In this document: positions 44,505 to 56,039 of the stretch, piece by piece
Layout: every line of letters starts with the position of its first letter
Numbering within the stretch: the first letter of the stretch is position 1
Assembly (NCBI GenBank): GCA_031769625.1
Contig: JAUIMM010000601.1
Coordinates: 744,001-808,000, forward strand
Reading direction: 5' to 3'
DNA from: Taudactylus pleione
Taxonomy: Eukaryota; Chordata; Amphibia; Anura; Myobatrachidae
DNA length: 64,000 bases
Notes under the pieces: model-generated
What the model was told of the DNA's origin: nothing
What the model saw: only the letters and a program-made list of their open reading frames with translations
The model's database searches: none
Program-made: the position numbers and the translations under genes

Positions 44505-45517
44505 TGTCACAATCCGCTGCACTGCCAATGCTGTGCGGGGTGAATGCCGGGCAAGTGTTCGCTGAAATCTCCTCCTTCCTCCTGTCTGGATCTGTGCTTA
44601 GCAGCATATTGTTTGCAGTTCCAGTCTTCGCTGCTGCTGATCCTCTGAACATATTACTGCCTTTCTGTGTGCAGTGTAAGGTTTCACTAATTGATTCTCC
44701 TGTGTGTTCACAGCCCAGGTGCAATCTGGTCAGTCATCAAGGGAGGCTGACTCTGTTTGGGTCCTGTTTCTGATAAATTCCAGCCAGCTCATCACTCCAT
44801 ACTGGTGATAGCGTATCATGTGTTTCCGGTTTGTGTTTGGTCTCCTGTTTCAGTCAAGTTCCAGTATCCATCCCAGCTCCATTGTTTCTGCCGTTTGTGT
44901 CATCCAGGCAGCACAGTCCGCACCTGCACTAACTGCCATTTGTGTCATCTGGGTGGTACGGTCTGCACCTGCATTACGTGCTGTTTGTATCATCCAGGCA
45001 GCATGGGCCACACTCAGACTCCTGAGTACACAAACCTGTGTACGACCACTTGTGTCATCCCAATGGCATTTAGTGCACCTGGGCATTTTGGAGTACTCTA
45101 TCCTGCATACTAACTGCTGGTGTCATCCTGGCAGCACTGGCACAGCACAGCATCTTCTTGCCAAGTTTCCCTGCCCTCAAGGCAGCATTCAGCCCAGAGG
45201 CTGCATCTGGCCCAAAGGCTGCATCACAACAAATAGGCCCACAGGCCTCATCCAGCCCAGAGGCTGCATCTGGCCCAAAGGCTGTATCACAACAAATAGG
45301 CCCACAGGCCTCATCCAGCCCACAGACTGCTACCAGCCCAAGGGCCACATCTTCATTAATAGGATCAGAGGCCGCACAGCAATTAATTGGCTATATGCCA
45401 CATTTGGAGCAAGCTCCCTCAACCATCAAGGCAACCACCTGGCCGCATCTTGCCAAGGCATTCCATCCCCCAAGGCTGTGCAAGACTGTCTCTTCTGGTG
45501 ACCACAGGGTCATAACA
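44505..45517 (+). repeat. 3' LTR of Ty3/gypsy chromovirus
   Basis: It runs from tgtcacaatcc to gggtcataaca, matching 35542-36530. It differs by an extra tandem copy of a ~63-bp unit: gaggctgcatctggcccaaa at 45197 and again at 45260, each followed by caacaaataggcccacaggc. Length is 1013 bp against 989 bp for the 5' LTR. Confidence 0.9.
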
Positions 45518-45522
45518 ATACT
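45518..45522. repeat. Chromovirus target-site duplication, right copy (ATACT)
   Basis: Identical to 35537-35541. Confidence 0.85.
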
Positions 45523-47588
45523 TAGCAGTAAGATGTGTTGCCCTTTAATAGAGATCCTTGCATAACATTGTTTTTCTGAGAATACTGGACAAATATCTTG
45601 AATTTGCATAATAGAATTGACTAAAGGTAAGATTAGCCCAAATATGGTTAGGTTTGAGATTAGAAGAATCCCACAAAGGAAACCTCTAGACCATTACTAT
45701 TGTATTGCCAAGGACAAATTGATACAACACAAGAATAAACTTTGTCAAATTTGATGGATGTGTTATTTGAACATGCCAAATGTAATTACATGTTTGCATA
45801 ATGCAGAATATTCTGAAAGTATGATGTTAGTAGGTGTGTTACAGGGAGATTGTCATTAATGTATATAAATGTTGTTACTTGTAATCTAACCCAGGGAGAA
45901 GTACGCTCTCCCAGTAAGAGCTTAAACTATTAATTAATAAATATATTTACTAATTCTTCAGCACAACTAATTGGAATTGATACTATCTGCATCAACACAT
46001 CTCAAATGGCTCCACTGCTTATCGAGTTGGCAAATGGGGCGATTGTACCTGTATAAGCTGCTAATTATTATAAATTATTATTATTATTATTATCCTTTAA
46101 TTTTATCCGCTTAACTTACAATCTGTTTTCTAAAAAACACACTCTAAAATTGTCAGGTATTTTCAATGAGTGAATTAGGTGAGGAACATCCATTTTAACT
46201 TATGGTTTCATAAAAAAAAATTAAGATTTGTAAAAAAAATAGTTTTTTTTTCAAACATTGTAACATCGTAACCACCATCGGAACATCGGAAACATCGTAA
46301 CCATCACAACATTCAATTTAAGACTGGATCCAGGCACCAGGTACATTGGGGGCGAGAAGGGGAGGTTAAGTTACTGGGTGGGGGGGGTCCTGCTTTGGTG
46401 ACTGATCAGCAGTGAACAGAAGATACAGGGGAAGAGGGTACAGGCAAGGAGTGGGGCCGTAAGGTCCCTCTGAGTGCAGCAGCTGCAGGAAGATTCTCTT
46501 CCTCCAGCCACCCTACTGATTATCTGACTTGTTGAAATTTTACAACCAGAGCAGATAAAGAACTGCCTGGTGTGGTAAGAAAATTACGACCATTCCAGGC
46601 AGTGGTTTCTGTAGCACAATATAGGGTATTTACAAAGTAAGAGTACATTGTGACAGATCAAAACTACAGCAAACATACAATGACATATTGTTAGATAATA
46701 CAGGGCAATAAAATATACAAACTTGGGGGGAAGTGCGACTTGCATGCCATCCAGGCAGTGTTCCTCTCTCCTGTCCATTCTGGGGCTCTCCTGAGAGGCT
46801 TTGTGTATACCATTTATCATCAACTGTGTCTTCCCTCTCTTGGTGGTCCCAGGGGCATGTATAGCAGCACTCTGGTCTTCCAGTGAATATGATTGAGACC
46901 CGGGCCTACTGTACATATCATCATGCAGCTGTGGCCTAGATTTTGGAACTTTGCCTCCTGAGATATCCCCAGCTTCTGACTGAACCTTGCAACTAGTGCC
47001 TACTAACCTCATCAGTCTCCCAGTGGTGTCTGATGTGTATTTGGAATATCCTGGCATCCCGTTCTGCTTTAAGTTGCTGCTCCTGGATATCTTTCCTGGT
47101 GAGTAATGGCTACATGTGATTCCTGCTATCTTGAACACACAGTTGCATATGTGAGGGTCTCAGTGTTCACAGAATCTCTCTGCCTGCTCAACCATACTGG
47201 TACCCGAGAGTTTGTGACCCATGGTGTTTTGGCTGGCTGCTGCTTTGCTTGTGGAAGGTCCTCTAGTGAATCCTGCACTCTCAGCTTCTATGTCTTTCTC
47301 CTGAAATCATCCACCTGATCTCTCTCAGTGCCAAACTTCTTCGGGGATACCAGCAGGTTGTTGTTCCCTGAGAGTGTCACTGTTCTACCTCAACCAATGC
47401 TGGAATCAGAGCTTTACTTTCTTATTAATGCTAGATCCCTGCAAGTTCCTTTGCTATACAACTCTAGCTTATCCTTGCCATTGCCCATGCCTAATTACAC
47501 CTACATCATCACCTCATCTACTAAAAGTTGTACTAAGCACAGCACCTTGGCCAGTGTCTAGCCTTCTTTTGTAAATATCACATAACTA
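45523..47588. other. Unannotated DNA; (ATT)n at 46064-46093
   Basis: No recognised gene. A 184-codon minus frame at 46584-47138 has no domain I can name. Its C-terminal half is hydrophobic and it lacks any sign of splicing. The piece 45620-46060 has some LTR-like traits (tataaatgttg, aataaatatattt) but no paired copy. Confidence 0.35.
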
Positions 47589-48141
47589 AGGGCCTGATTC
47601 AGACCCACTCGTGAGCGGCTGTCCGTTCGCAAGTGGGTCAATGGTGTGCACTGCGCATGCGCACGACGGAGGGAGCTCCGTCGTGCGCATGCACAAGATG
47701 GGACGAGCGAAGGACTTTCCTTCACTCGTTGTGTCTGATCAAAGGGGGCGTGCTGTCGATGTTGATTGACAGCACGCCCCCTTTGGTGGGCATGCCGGGG
47801 GCGTGCCTCCCAGACGGGGGCGTTCCCAAGGGAACCCCTACCGTCAGAAGCCAGCCCCACTGACATCACTAGTGATGTCAGTGGGAGTGATTTTGGCTCT
47901 GATAGAGCCAAAATCACTCCGGGCCTTGCGGTTGAGAAACTCAACCGCAGGCTTCGGCTCGCAGTGGCGATGGTCGCGATGGTCAAGACCATCGCGACCA
48001 TCAACCTGCACGCTCATATATGCTGTGGGTGGTGACCCACAGCTATATGAGCGTCCAGGAGGACACTCCATAATTATGGAGGTGGGCCCTGATTCAGAGC
48101 GAGTGCTCTGGTCAGAGCGTCTGGCTCTGAATCAGGGCCTA
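47589..48141. mobile_element. Hairpin-chain MITE (Harbinger-like), TAA target duplication
   Basis: The ends are inverted repeats (gggcctgattcaga), each flanked by TAA, the 3-bp target type of PIF/Harbinger transposons. The interior is a nearly continuous series of independent hairpins. Perfect or near-perfect stems include 47655-47671/47676-47692 (17 bp), 47740-47757/47768-47785 (18 bp), 47856-47885 (30-bp perfect palindrome), 47884-47900/47904-47920 (17 bp), 47969-47984/47987-48002 (16 bp, 2-nt loop), 48010-48030/48035-48054 (20 pairs, one bulge) and 48086-48100/48124-48138 (15 bp). Weaker stems fill the gaps. It encodes no protein; open frames on both strands mirror each other because of the palindromes. 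Confidence 0.8.
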
Positions 48142-48289
48142 AGTTTTCTAAAACTAAAATGCAGAGCACCCTGGACACTTCCAGATTCTCTAAAAAAATG
48201 TAACAGGGCCTTCTCCTCTCTCCTGTCTCATGATTCCAAGGGCCTCAAGCCCTGACCACAGTGATACAAAGAAATGATCAAATGAATGT
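48142..48289. other. Short unannotated stretch
   Basis: No feature recognised. Confidence 0.35.
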
Positions 48290-50430
48290 CCTACAAGACT
48301 CTATTGTGGAACACTCTTATAGTCTTTATTGATATTAGAATAAAAAGTAACTTTTAATTTCTTCAAGAAATTTAAATAAAATTGACTGACAAAATAAATA
48401 AATGTTATATAAGTACGAACAATTAGTTGAAAAGAAAAATAAAGAGTTAATCCTCAAAATGGTAAAATACTTAATGTGCAAAGATACTAAACTTAAACAT
48501 ATGAAAATTACATATACAAATACATATAACACATAATAATGACAAAAAAATACACTCAGGAACAGAAAAATTGTTATATTAGGATATCCTTATTGCTTTC
48601 TTGACTGAAGTAGGAGATTACTTCTTCTCTTAATGATATTTTAAACCGAAAAATGGTGATGCGCTAATCAAAAGGGTAATGTTCCCAATATGGCAGAAAC
48701 AGAATTTCAGGACACCATCTGTTTAAATCAATACATTTTATATAATAGATACATATACATCAGTATCTACAAACTAAACATGTAAAGCTTCTCATTAAAA
48801 ATATATAACACTGCTGACAGAATTTTGTAGAGTAAGAATATGATATGGACAGCCTCAAACACGGAAAGAAAAAAAATTAATTGCAATAATAATATTAATA
48901 ATATATATTCAAAATAATATCAATTTGTCAGTGATCTCACCACACAATATACCATATTACGGAGTCCCGATAATTATGTGCTGGATATATGAAGAAGTCC
49001 TCCTATTGCACACATCTTGAGTTTTTTACTCCTAGTTGTTTGGTGGAAGTATTTTAGCCTTCGGATAATTGGAACCTATTTGCACATTCCTGTTGTTAAA
49101 TGGAGCGACCTACATCTACAGCCCCTCAGCCAGGATGTCACTGATGATCCTCTGGGATCCTCCGGGTCTCCGCCTAGACCATAAGCGGGAAAAGCACTGA
49201 TAAGTGATTATGGCTAAAATCTCCAAAAGGCTTTATGATGTCACCCACCTCTGGTAAAAGGAGCTGTAACAGGAGACCAATAATGTCCTTTCATGGCTCA
49301 GTTCTCAGTATATTACAGTCTTTACTGAACAGCAGCAACTGCTACAGATTCCAGAAAACAAGGCAATGTCACTCTGCAGTTTGTCAGCACTGGGCAGGTA
49401 TATCTCTGACTTGTTTCACTCCTTTAATGGGAGCTTTATCAAAGGTTATTTATTCACAAATGATTAATGCCAATTGATAATGAATTAAAAAAATAATTAT
49501 AAAGATTGTGAGGAAGTCAGAGTGTAAGAGACCTGTATTGTACAGTTCTGCGGCTGCCCACCTTACCTAGGGCATAGGGGTGGGGAGTGAGAGACATGCA
49601 CTCCACAGTAACCCTTAGAGACAAAAGACCAGTGACGCATCCCTATTTCCACCATTCATTTACTCTGCTCAAAGTCTTACACCAAAGTGCATAGAGCAGA
49701 GAACAAAGAAATTACTAGATTGCAGGCAGGACACGAAAGGAGTCTGATAGGAATTGGAATAGAATTGATGTCTCTGATGTCAGAGAGTAATTGATTCGAT
49801 ATAAAAATTAATACATCAAAAACAACTCATATTAATTCACTGTGTGGTCATATCACCAAAATATATGCTGAGGTAGTATGTTTTAAATAAAGTGAATCCA
49901 TGCTAATACAAAATTATAGTAACAATTAATTAAGCAAAAAGAGAATATTGAGTAATTATCTTTAACAATCAATATGATCTCATCATATTTAGGTAAAGGC
50001 CATTTGGTAAAAATATTTTTTAGAGGTGACAGAGCGAGTCAGGGTATAAGAGACAGTTTGTACAGTTCTGCTACTTGCCCAACTTACATAGGGTGGGGAG
50101 TGATAGACATGCGCTCTACAGTAACCCTTAGAAATGACAGTCAATGATATTTCCCTATTGCTGTCGTTCATTTCTATGATTCAATTGTCTGGCATCAAAG
50201 CGCATAGGACAAACAGAATAGCAGAGTACTTGGCTGTAGGTGGGAAATTATATAAATATGATATACAATGAAACAATACTTTGAATGTAATTCCCAAATA
50301 TTGGAAAAACCTACAGGTGTGTCCAGCCAGTTTGTTGTTCATGGCGCACCATTCAGGCCTCTGTGTCGCTCCATGGAAAGTTACGTGATGGCTGGACCTT
50401 GGCGTACCGTGGTATTCTTCCACTAAAGAT
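48290..50430. repeat. Dispersed repeat of unknown class, relative of the chromovirus insertion
   Basis: It starts gactctattgtggaacactc, similar to the left edge of the insertion at 38716. Two imperfect copies of a ~230-bp block lie at 49500-49740 and 50024-50260, sharing gtacagttctgc, ggtggggagtga, gagacatg or tagacatg and acagtaaccctta. At 49425-49470 the minus strand has cctttgataaagctccc ... gtgaaac, a relaxed form of the hammerhead-like layout. No protein is encoded. Confidence 0.45.
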
Positions 50431-50870
50431 ATGCTACAGCATGTAATACTGCGCTTAACTGCTGGGTGGCGAGTGCTCCACTGTTGTAATTTGTACTGAA
50501 TACAATACTGTTAAATTGAATGGATATCACATTCATGCACTGTACAGTATTTACATGTTCGCACAACCAATCTTTTTAATATAACATATGTAAGCTCTTA
50601 GAACAAGAAGCAAATCAGTACACATACTGCACATAACTGTACAGTAGTGTAGTTGCCCGAGTTGTTATGATGGTATAACCAATACTTTAGATTAATGAGA
50701 TGCATGCACAGCTTTCAATGAGATGGGATAAATTATTCTCTAATGGTTGGGTACTGTGTGAACTAGTATAACATTTTAAAAGGAAGACACATTTTTTTAT
50801 TATTAAAAACAGCAGCGGGTGGGTAGAGTGCATAAGGATGAGCCTGCTACGTCCGGTTCTTAATATACAG
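50431..50870. other. Unannotated DNA
   Basis: AT-rich; nothing recognised. Confidence 0.35.
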
Positions 50871-50873
50871 CAG

Positions 50874-50946
50874 CTGGCTTGTGGGCTAGAGGTTAGGTGA
50901 TCGCTTTGCAACAGTTCTTGTTCCTGGTTCGAGCCCTGGAAAACAA
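50874..50946 (+). repeat. tRNA-derived sequence (SINE head or tRNA pseudogene)
   Basis: An A-box-like tgggctagagg (50882-50892) and a B-box-like ggttcgagccc (50926-50936) are spaced 33 nt apart, as in a tRNA gene with its RNA polymerase III promoter. The flanking sequence does not close a convincing acceptor stem, so this is more likely a SINE head or decayed tRNA than a working tRNA. It stands at the start of the ~390-bp tandem array. Confidence 0.45.
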
Positions 50947-50989
50947 TATTTTTTTGGCACTGTCGGTTCTGGACACTATTGGGCTGTTT

Positions 50990-53952
50990 AAAAGTAAGGC
51001 ATTACAAACTGATTGTGTGTTTAAAACTGCAAACTTTCTCCAATGTTGGCACGTCTGCACTGTGATGGCTGTCAGCTCCGAAGGGTTACAATGGGATCTC
51101 TGGCGCATGCCCAGTGGAGGGGTTGCAATGTGATCTTTGGTGCATGCCCAGTGGAGCCAATCCATACACCATGTAGCAATATGCCATGGTGTATGGTAGA
51201 TCATAGCACTGCGCATGCCCAGTTGTCTGTATTACATACTGACTGTGTGGTTGAAGTTGCACACTTGCGGCACTGTCAGTGCTGCCTCAGACTTTTACAC
51301 TATAGTGATTTCATGATGTCAGAAACTGGTAGTGAGCTCTGTTTGAGAGAGAGGTCTCTGTATTACAAACTGATTGTGTGTTTACAAATGCAAACTTGCC
51401 CCAATGTCAGCAAGTCGGTTCTGTGGTGGCTGTCAGCTCAGAGGAGTTACAATGGGATCTCTGGTGCATGCCTAGTGGAGGGGTTGCAATGGGATCTATT
51501 GCGCATGCCAAGTGGAGCCACTCTGAATGCCATGTAGTGCTATGCCATGGTGTATGGAAGATCATAGCACTGTGCAAGCCCAGTGGATCAGGAGTCACAC
51601 AGCGAAATTGGGATGGCTGTATTCTATTACATACTGACTGTGCGGTTGAATTTGCACACTTGCTCCACTGTCAACTCTGCCCCAGACTTGTACACTATAG
51701 TGATTTCACGACTACAGAAACTGGTAGTGGGCTCTGTTTGAGAGAGAGGTCTCTGTATTACAAACTGTGCATTTAAAACAGCAAACTTGAACCAATGTCA
51801 GCACATCAGCGCTATGGTGGCTCTCAGATCCAGGGGGTTACAATGGGATCTCTGGCACATACCCAGTGGAAGGGATGCAATGGGATCTCTGGCACAGGCC
51901 TAGTGGAGCCAATCCATGCTCTGCTTTTACACTATAGTGACTTCATGACTTTAGAAACTGGTAGTGGGCTCTGTTTGAGAGAGAGATCTCTGTAATACAA
52001 ACTGTGCATTTAAAACCGCAAACTTGCGGCAATGTCACCGAGGAGACTGTCAGCTCTGAGGTGTTACAATGAGATCTCTGTCACATGCCCAGAGGAAGGA
52101 TGTAATGGTTCTCTGGTGCATGCCAGTAGAGCCACTCCGTATGCCATGTAGCGCTATGCCATGGCGTATTGAAGATCATACACTGCGCATGCCCAGTGGT
52201 TCAGGAGTCACACAGTAAAAGTGGGATGGTTGTATTACAGTACATACTGACTGTGCAGTTGAAGCTGCACACTTGCGCCACTGTCAGCACTGTCCCAGAC
52301 TTTTACACTTTAGTGACTTAATGACTTCAGAAACTGGCAGTGGGCTCTGCTTGAGAGAGAGGTCTCTATATTAGAAACTGATTGTGCATTTCAAACTTGC
52401 ACCAATGTCAGCACGTCGGTGCTGTGGTGTCTGTCTGCTCCTTGGGGTTACAATGGGATCTCTGGCGCATGCCCAGTAGAGGGGTTGCAATGGGATCTCT
52501 TGCACATGCTCAGTGGAGCAGCTCCATACGCCATGTAGTTCTATGCAATGGTGTATGGAAGATCATAGCACTGCAAATGCCCAGTGGATCAGGAGTCACA
52601 CAGCAAAAGTGGGATTGGCTGTATTACAGTGCATACTGACTGTGCGGTTGAAGTTGCACACTTGCACCACTGTTAGTATTGTCCTAGACTTTTACACTAT
52701 AGTGACTTAATGACTTCATAAAATGGTAGTGGGCTCTGTTTGAGAGAGAGATCTCTGTATTACAAACTGATTGTGCATTTAAAACTGAAAACTTGCACTA
52801 ACTGCAGCATGTCAGCTCTGTAGAGACTGTCAGATCTGAGGTATTACAAATGGTATCTCTGACGCATGCCCAGTGAAAGGGATGCAATGGGATCTATGGT
52901 GCATGCCCAGTGGAGCCACTCCATATGCCATGTATTGCTATGTCATGGTGTATGGAAGATCATAGCACTGCACATGCCCAGTGGATCGGGAATCACACAG
53001 TGAAAGTGGGATGGCTGTATTACAGTACATACTGACTGTGCAGTTGAAGTTGCACACTTGCGCCACTGTCAGCGCTGTCCCAGACTTTTACACTAGTGAT
53101 TTCATGACTTCAAAAACTGGTAGTGGGCTCTGCTTGAGAGAGAGATCTCTGTATTACAAACTGATTGTACATTTAAAACCGCAAATTTGCGGCAATGTCA
53201 TCATGTCAGTGCTGTGGTGGCTGTCAGCACCGAAGGGTTACAATGGGATCTCTGATGCACGCCCAGTAGAGGGGTTGCAATGGGATCTCTTGCGCATACT
53301 CAGTGGAGCCGCTCCATATGCCATGTAGCGCTATACCATGGCGTATGGAAGAACATAGCACTGCACATGCCCAGTGGATCAGGAGTCACACAGCAAAAGT
53401 GGGATGGCTTATAGTCCATACTCACTGTGCGAATGAAGTTGCACACTTGCACCACTGTCAGTGCTGTCCCAGACTTTTACAATATAGTAACTTAATCACT
53501 TCAGAAACTGGTAGTGGGTTCTGTTTGAGAGAGAGATCTCTGCATTACAAACTGATTGTGTATTTAAAACTGCAAACTTGCACCAATTGCAGCACGTCGG
53601 CTCTCTAGAGACTGTCAGATCTGAGGTGTTACAATGGTATCTCTGGCGCATGCCCAGAGAAAGGGATGCAATGGGATCTATGGTGCATGCCCAGTGGAGC
53701 CACTCCATATGCCATGTATTACTATGGCATGGTGTATGGAAGATCATAGCACTGCACATGCCCAGTGGATCAGGAATCACACAGCGAAAGTGGGATGGCT
53801 GTATTACAGTGCATACTGACTGTGCGGTTGAAGTTACACACTTGCACCACTGTTAGCATTGTCCCAGACTTTTACAGTATAGTGATTTTATGACTTCAAA
53901 AACTGATAGTGGGCTCTGTTTGAGAGAGAGGTCTCTGTATTACAAACTGATT
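50990..53952 (+). repeat. Tandem array of ~390-bp units, about eight copies
   Basis: The anchor word attacaaactgattgtg or a variant recurs near 51001, 51362, 51755, 51993, 52370, 52757, 53152, 53543 and 53936. Spacing is mostly 360-395 bp, with one shortened unit. Each unit carries two or three copies of a gcgcatgcccagtgg-type motif, a ctatgccatggtgtatgga patch and ttgagagagaggtctctg. Several 60- to 160-codon frames arise from the repetition and are not genes. Units differ from each other noticeably, so the array is old. Confidence 0.8.
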
Positions 53953-54115
53953 GGTGCAAGTTTGCATTTTTAAATGCACAATCAGTCTGTAATACAGAGA
54001 CCTCTCTCTCAAACAGAGCCCGATACGAGTTTCTGAAGTCATGAAATCACTATAGTGTCGATGTCTGGGGCAAAGCTGACAGTGGCGCAAGTGTGCAACT
54101 TCAGCCACACATTTG
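53815..54115. repeat. Foldback end of the ~390-bp array
   Basis: 53815-53952 and 53982-54115 are inverse copies separated by ~29 bp. The array thus turns over at its right end (ctgtattacaaactgatt / aatcagtctgtaatacag). Confidence 0.75.
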
Positions 54116-54606
54116 TTGTAAACTTACAGTAACAAAAGGCAAGTTGACTCACCATACTGGATGTGTGCCGATATTGACTGTATTTTGTCATCCAAAATAA
54201 TTTGGCAACAATTCATCCATTGTTATCTATTGTCATGTTGGCAAATACTGTGTGTAAACACCACAGTGTGCCTAGAGCATCCAAAGTACACTAAGGGCAG
54301 CAGGGTGGTGATCCTGGCACCCTGCAGGGCAAAAGCACAGCTCGTAGGGTGGTGACAGTGCTGCCCACAGAGCCTCTGTGTCAGGTGGTACCAGTTGGGT
54401 ATAGAGTACCCAGGGCCATAACTAGGGTAGTGCAACCCGTGCTATTCAGGCCTGTCAATTTTCCTGTTTATTATCATTCTCACTAGTACTGTAGCTTCCT
54501 CTTATTTTATCCCCAGCATCTCCTGGTCTCCCCTATCTCTTCCCTGGCCCTTCCCCATGAGACCATGTTCCTTTTTCGGGTGTATTATTAGCTATTTAAA
54601 AAAATC
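54116..54606. other. Unannotated DNA
   Basis: No gene recognised. A hAT-like end word (cagggccataactaggg) occurs near 54411 but I found no partner. Confidence 0.35.
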
Positions 54607-56039
54607 ATGTCCTTTTACCTCAAAATAATGTGCAAAAATATCAATAAATTCAGCCTGACAGTACTATTACTACAGTATTATGACATTTTATTGACAGTAT
54701 CCACTTACTGTACAGTATGGCCCATGGACACTAGACCAGGTGTGTACAATATGAGCTTATATTATTCGCCATGGTGCCAGCATCGACAAGTGTACTCTAT
54801 TCACACTTGCTAATGCTGACAGCAAGGAAAGATGAGGAGGTGGGAGGGTACAGTAGACCATGCTGCATTCACCAGCATGGCATCATTAACAATATCCCCT
54901 GATTGGGCTGCATGTGCAGCCCACTGGGGATATCATTGATGCCTCAGGGGAGTGCACGCATGCATCCTTGGTGATTTACTGCATACACACTAGACAATAT
55001 GAACAATATATCATTGAACCACATGGTTATCCTTCATGCAAATTGTCTGGTGTGTAAGCCCCTTAATACAGGTCTCCAAAGCATACTGTACAGTATTGGA
55101 AAATAAAAAAAACATAAGGACAGGAAGAATTAGTGTGTAAGTAGAAGAGGTTGGAGATGCGTGTTTGGAGTATAAGAGAGAAAGTGAGAGAGACACTGAC
55201 ACGGGTAAAAAAGGAGAAAGATAGAAAAAATTGTAGTGTACAGTACTGTACTTACATGCCCTGGCAAGGCGACTGGGCCCGGGTGGTGAGGGCTGAGGCC
55301 AATCAATATGTGGTACTATGGGGAAAAAAACAGGTATTTTTTCCCCAAAACAATGTCTAAAAATGTCAATATATTCAGCCTGACAGTACTATCACTACAG
55401 TATTATTACACTTTATTGACAGTATCCACTTACTGTACAGTATGGCCCATGGACAAGAGACCAGGTGTGTATGAGCTGATATTGTTTGACATTGATCTGG
55501 CAGTGGTGCCAGCAGCATCAAGTGTACTCTGCACACTTGCTGATGCCGGCAGCGAGGAAAGACGAGGGGGTGGGAGGGTAGGCCATGCTGCATTCAGCAG
55601 CATGGCATCATTAACAATATCCCTAGATATTGGCTGCATGTACAGCCCACTGGGGATATCATTTATGAACCAGGGCCGGCACTTCCACTAGGCAAGCTTA
55701 GGCAGCTTCCAAGGGGTGCCGGCCACTAGAGGGCACCAGGCCCTCAGATCACACTCCCAATTTGCCAGGTGCCCGCTGTGATTGTGCTACAAGTGAGCAC
55801 CTGGCTCCTTCTCTACTAATCCCCCTGGTGGTACACGGCTCCATACCAACCAGCCCCCCCACCCCGTGGTGGCAGCAAGAGGATGGAGCTCACTCCTGAG
55901 CTCTGTCTTCCATGTCCCGCACTGCACTATGGGAGTGACATAATTACATCACTCCCATAGTTCCGAAGAGCAGGCACCAGGGACAGAGAGCAGCAGGTGC
56001 TGGAGTGGGGTTTAAGGTAAGTGCTGTTTTTTATGTGTG

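Larger units (their letters stand above)
35542..45517 (+). mobile_element. Full-length Ty3/gypsy chromovirus with nested insertions
   Basis: Two LTRs of about 1 kb flank gag, protease, reverse transcriptase, RNase H, integrase and a chromodomain in the Ty3/gypsy order, with a 5-bp target duplication ATACT. A purine-rich tract (44492-44501) precedes the 3' LTR. I could not identify the primer binding site with certainty after 36530. The RNase H domain is interrupted by the insertion at about 38716-42634. Stops and frameshifts occur in every domain. Confidence 0.9.

Noticed and set aside
45620..46060. Possible solo LTR beside the chromovirus
   Set aside because: It has a TATA-like and an AATAAA-like word but no second copy, no defined ends and no target duplication.
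46584..47138. 184-codon minus frame
   Set aside because: No recognised domain, odd hydrophobic tail and no exon context; kept only as a note.
47558..48255. Open frames of 75-150 codons on both strands
   Set aside because: They mirror each other because the DNA is palindromic.
50990..53856. Many 60- to 160-codon frames with CLRERSLYYKL words
   Set aside because: The same words recur with the ~390-bp satellite period and decay like the rest of the unit.
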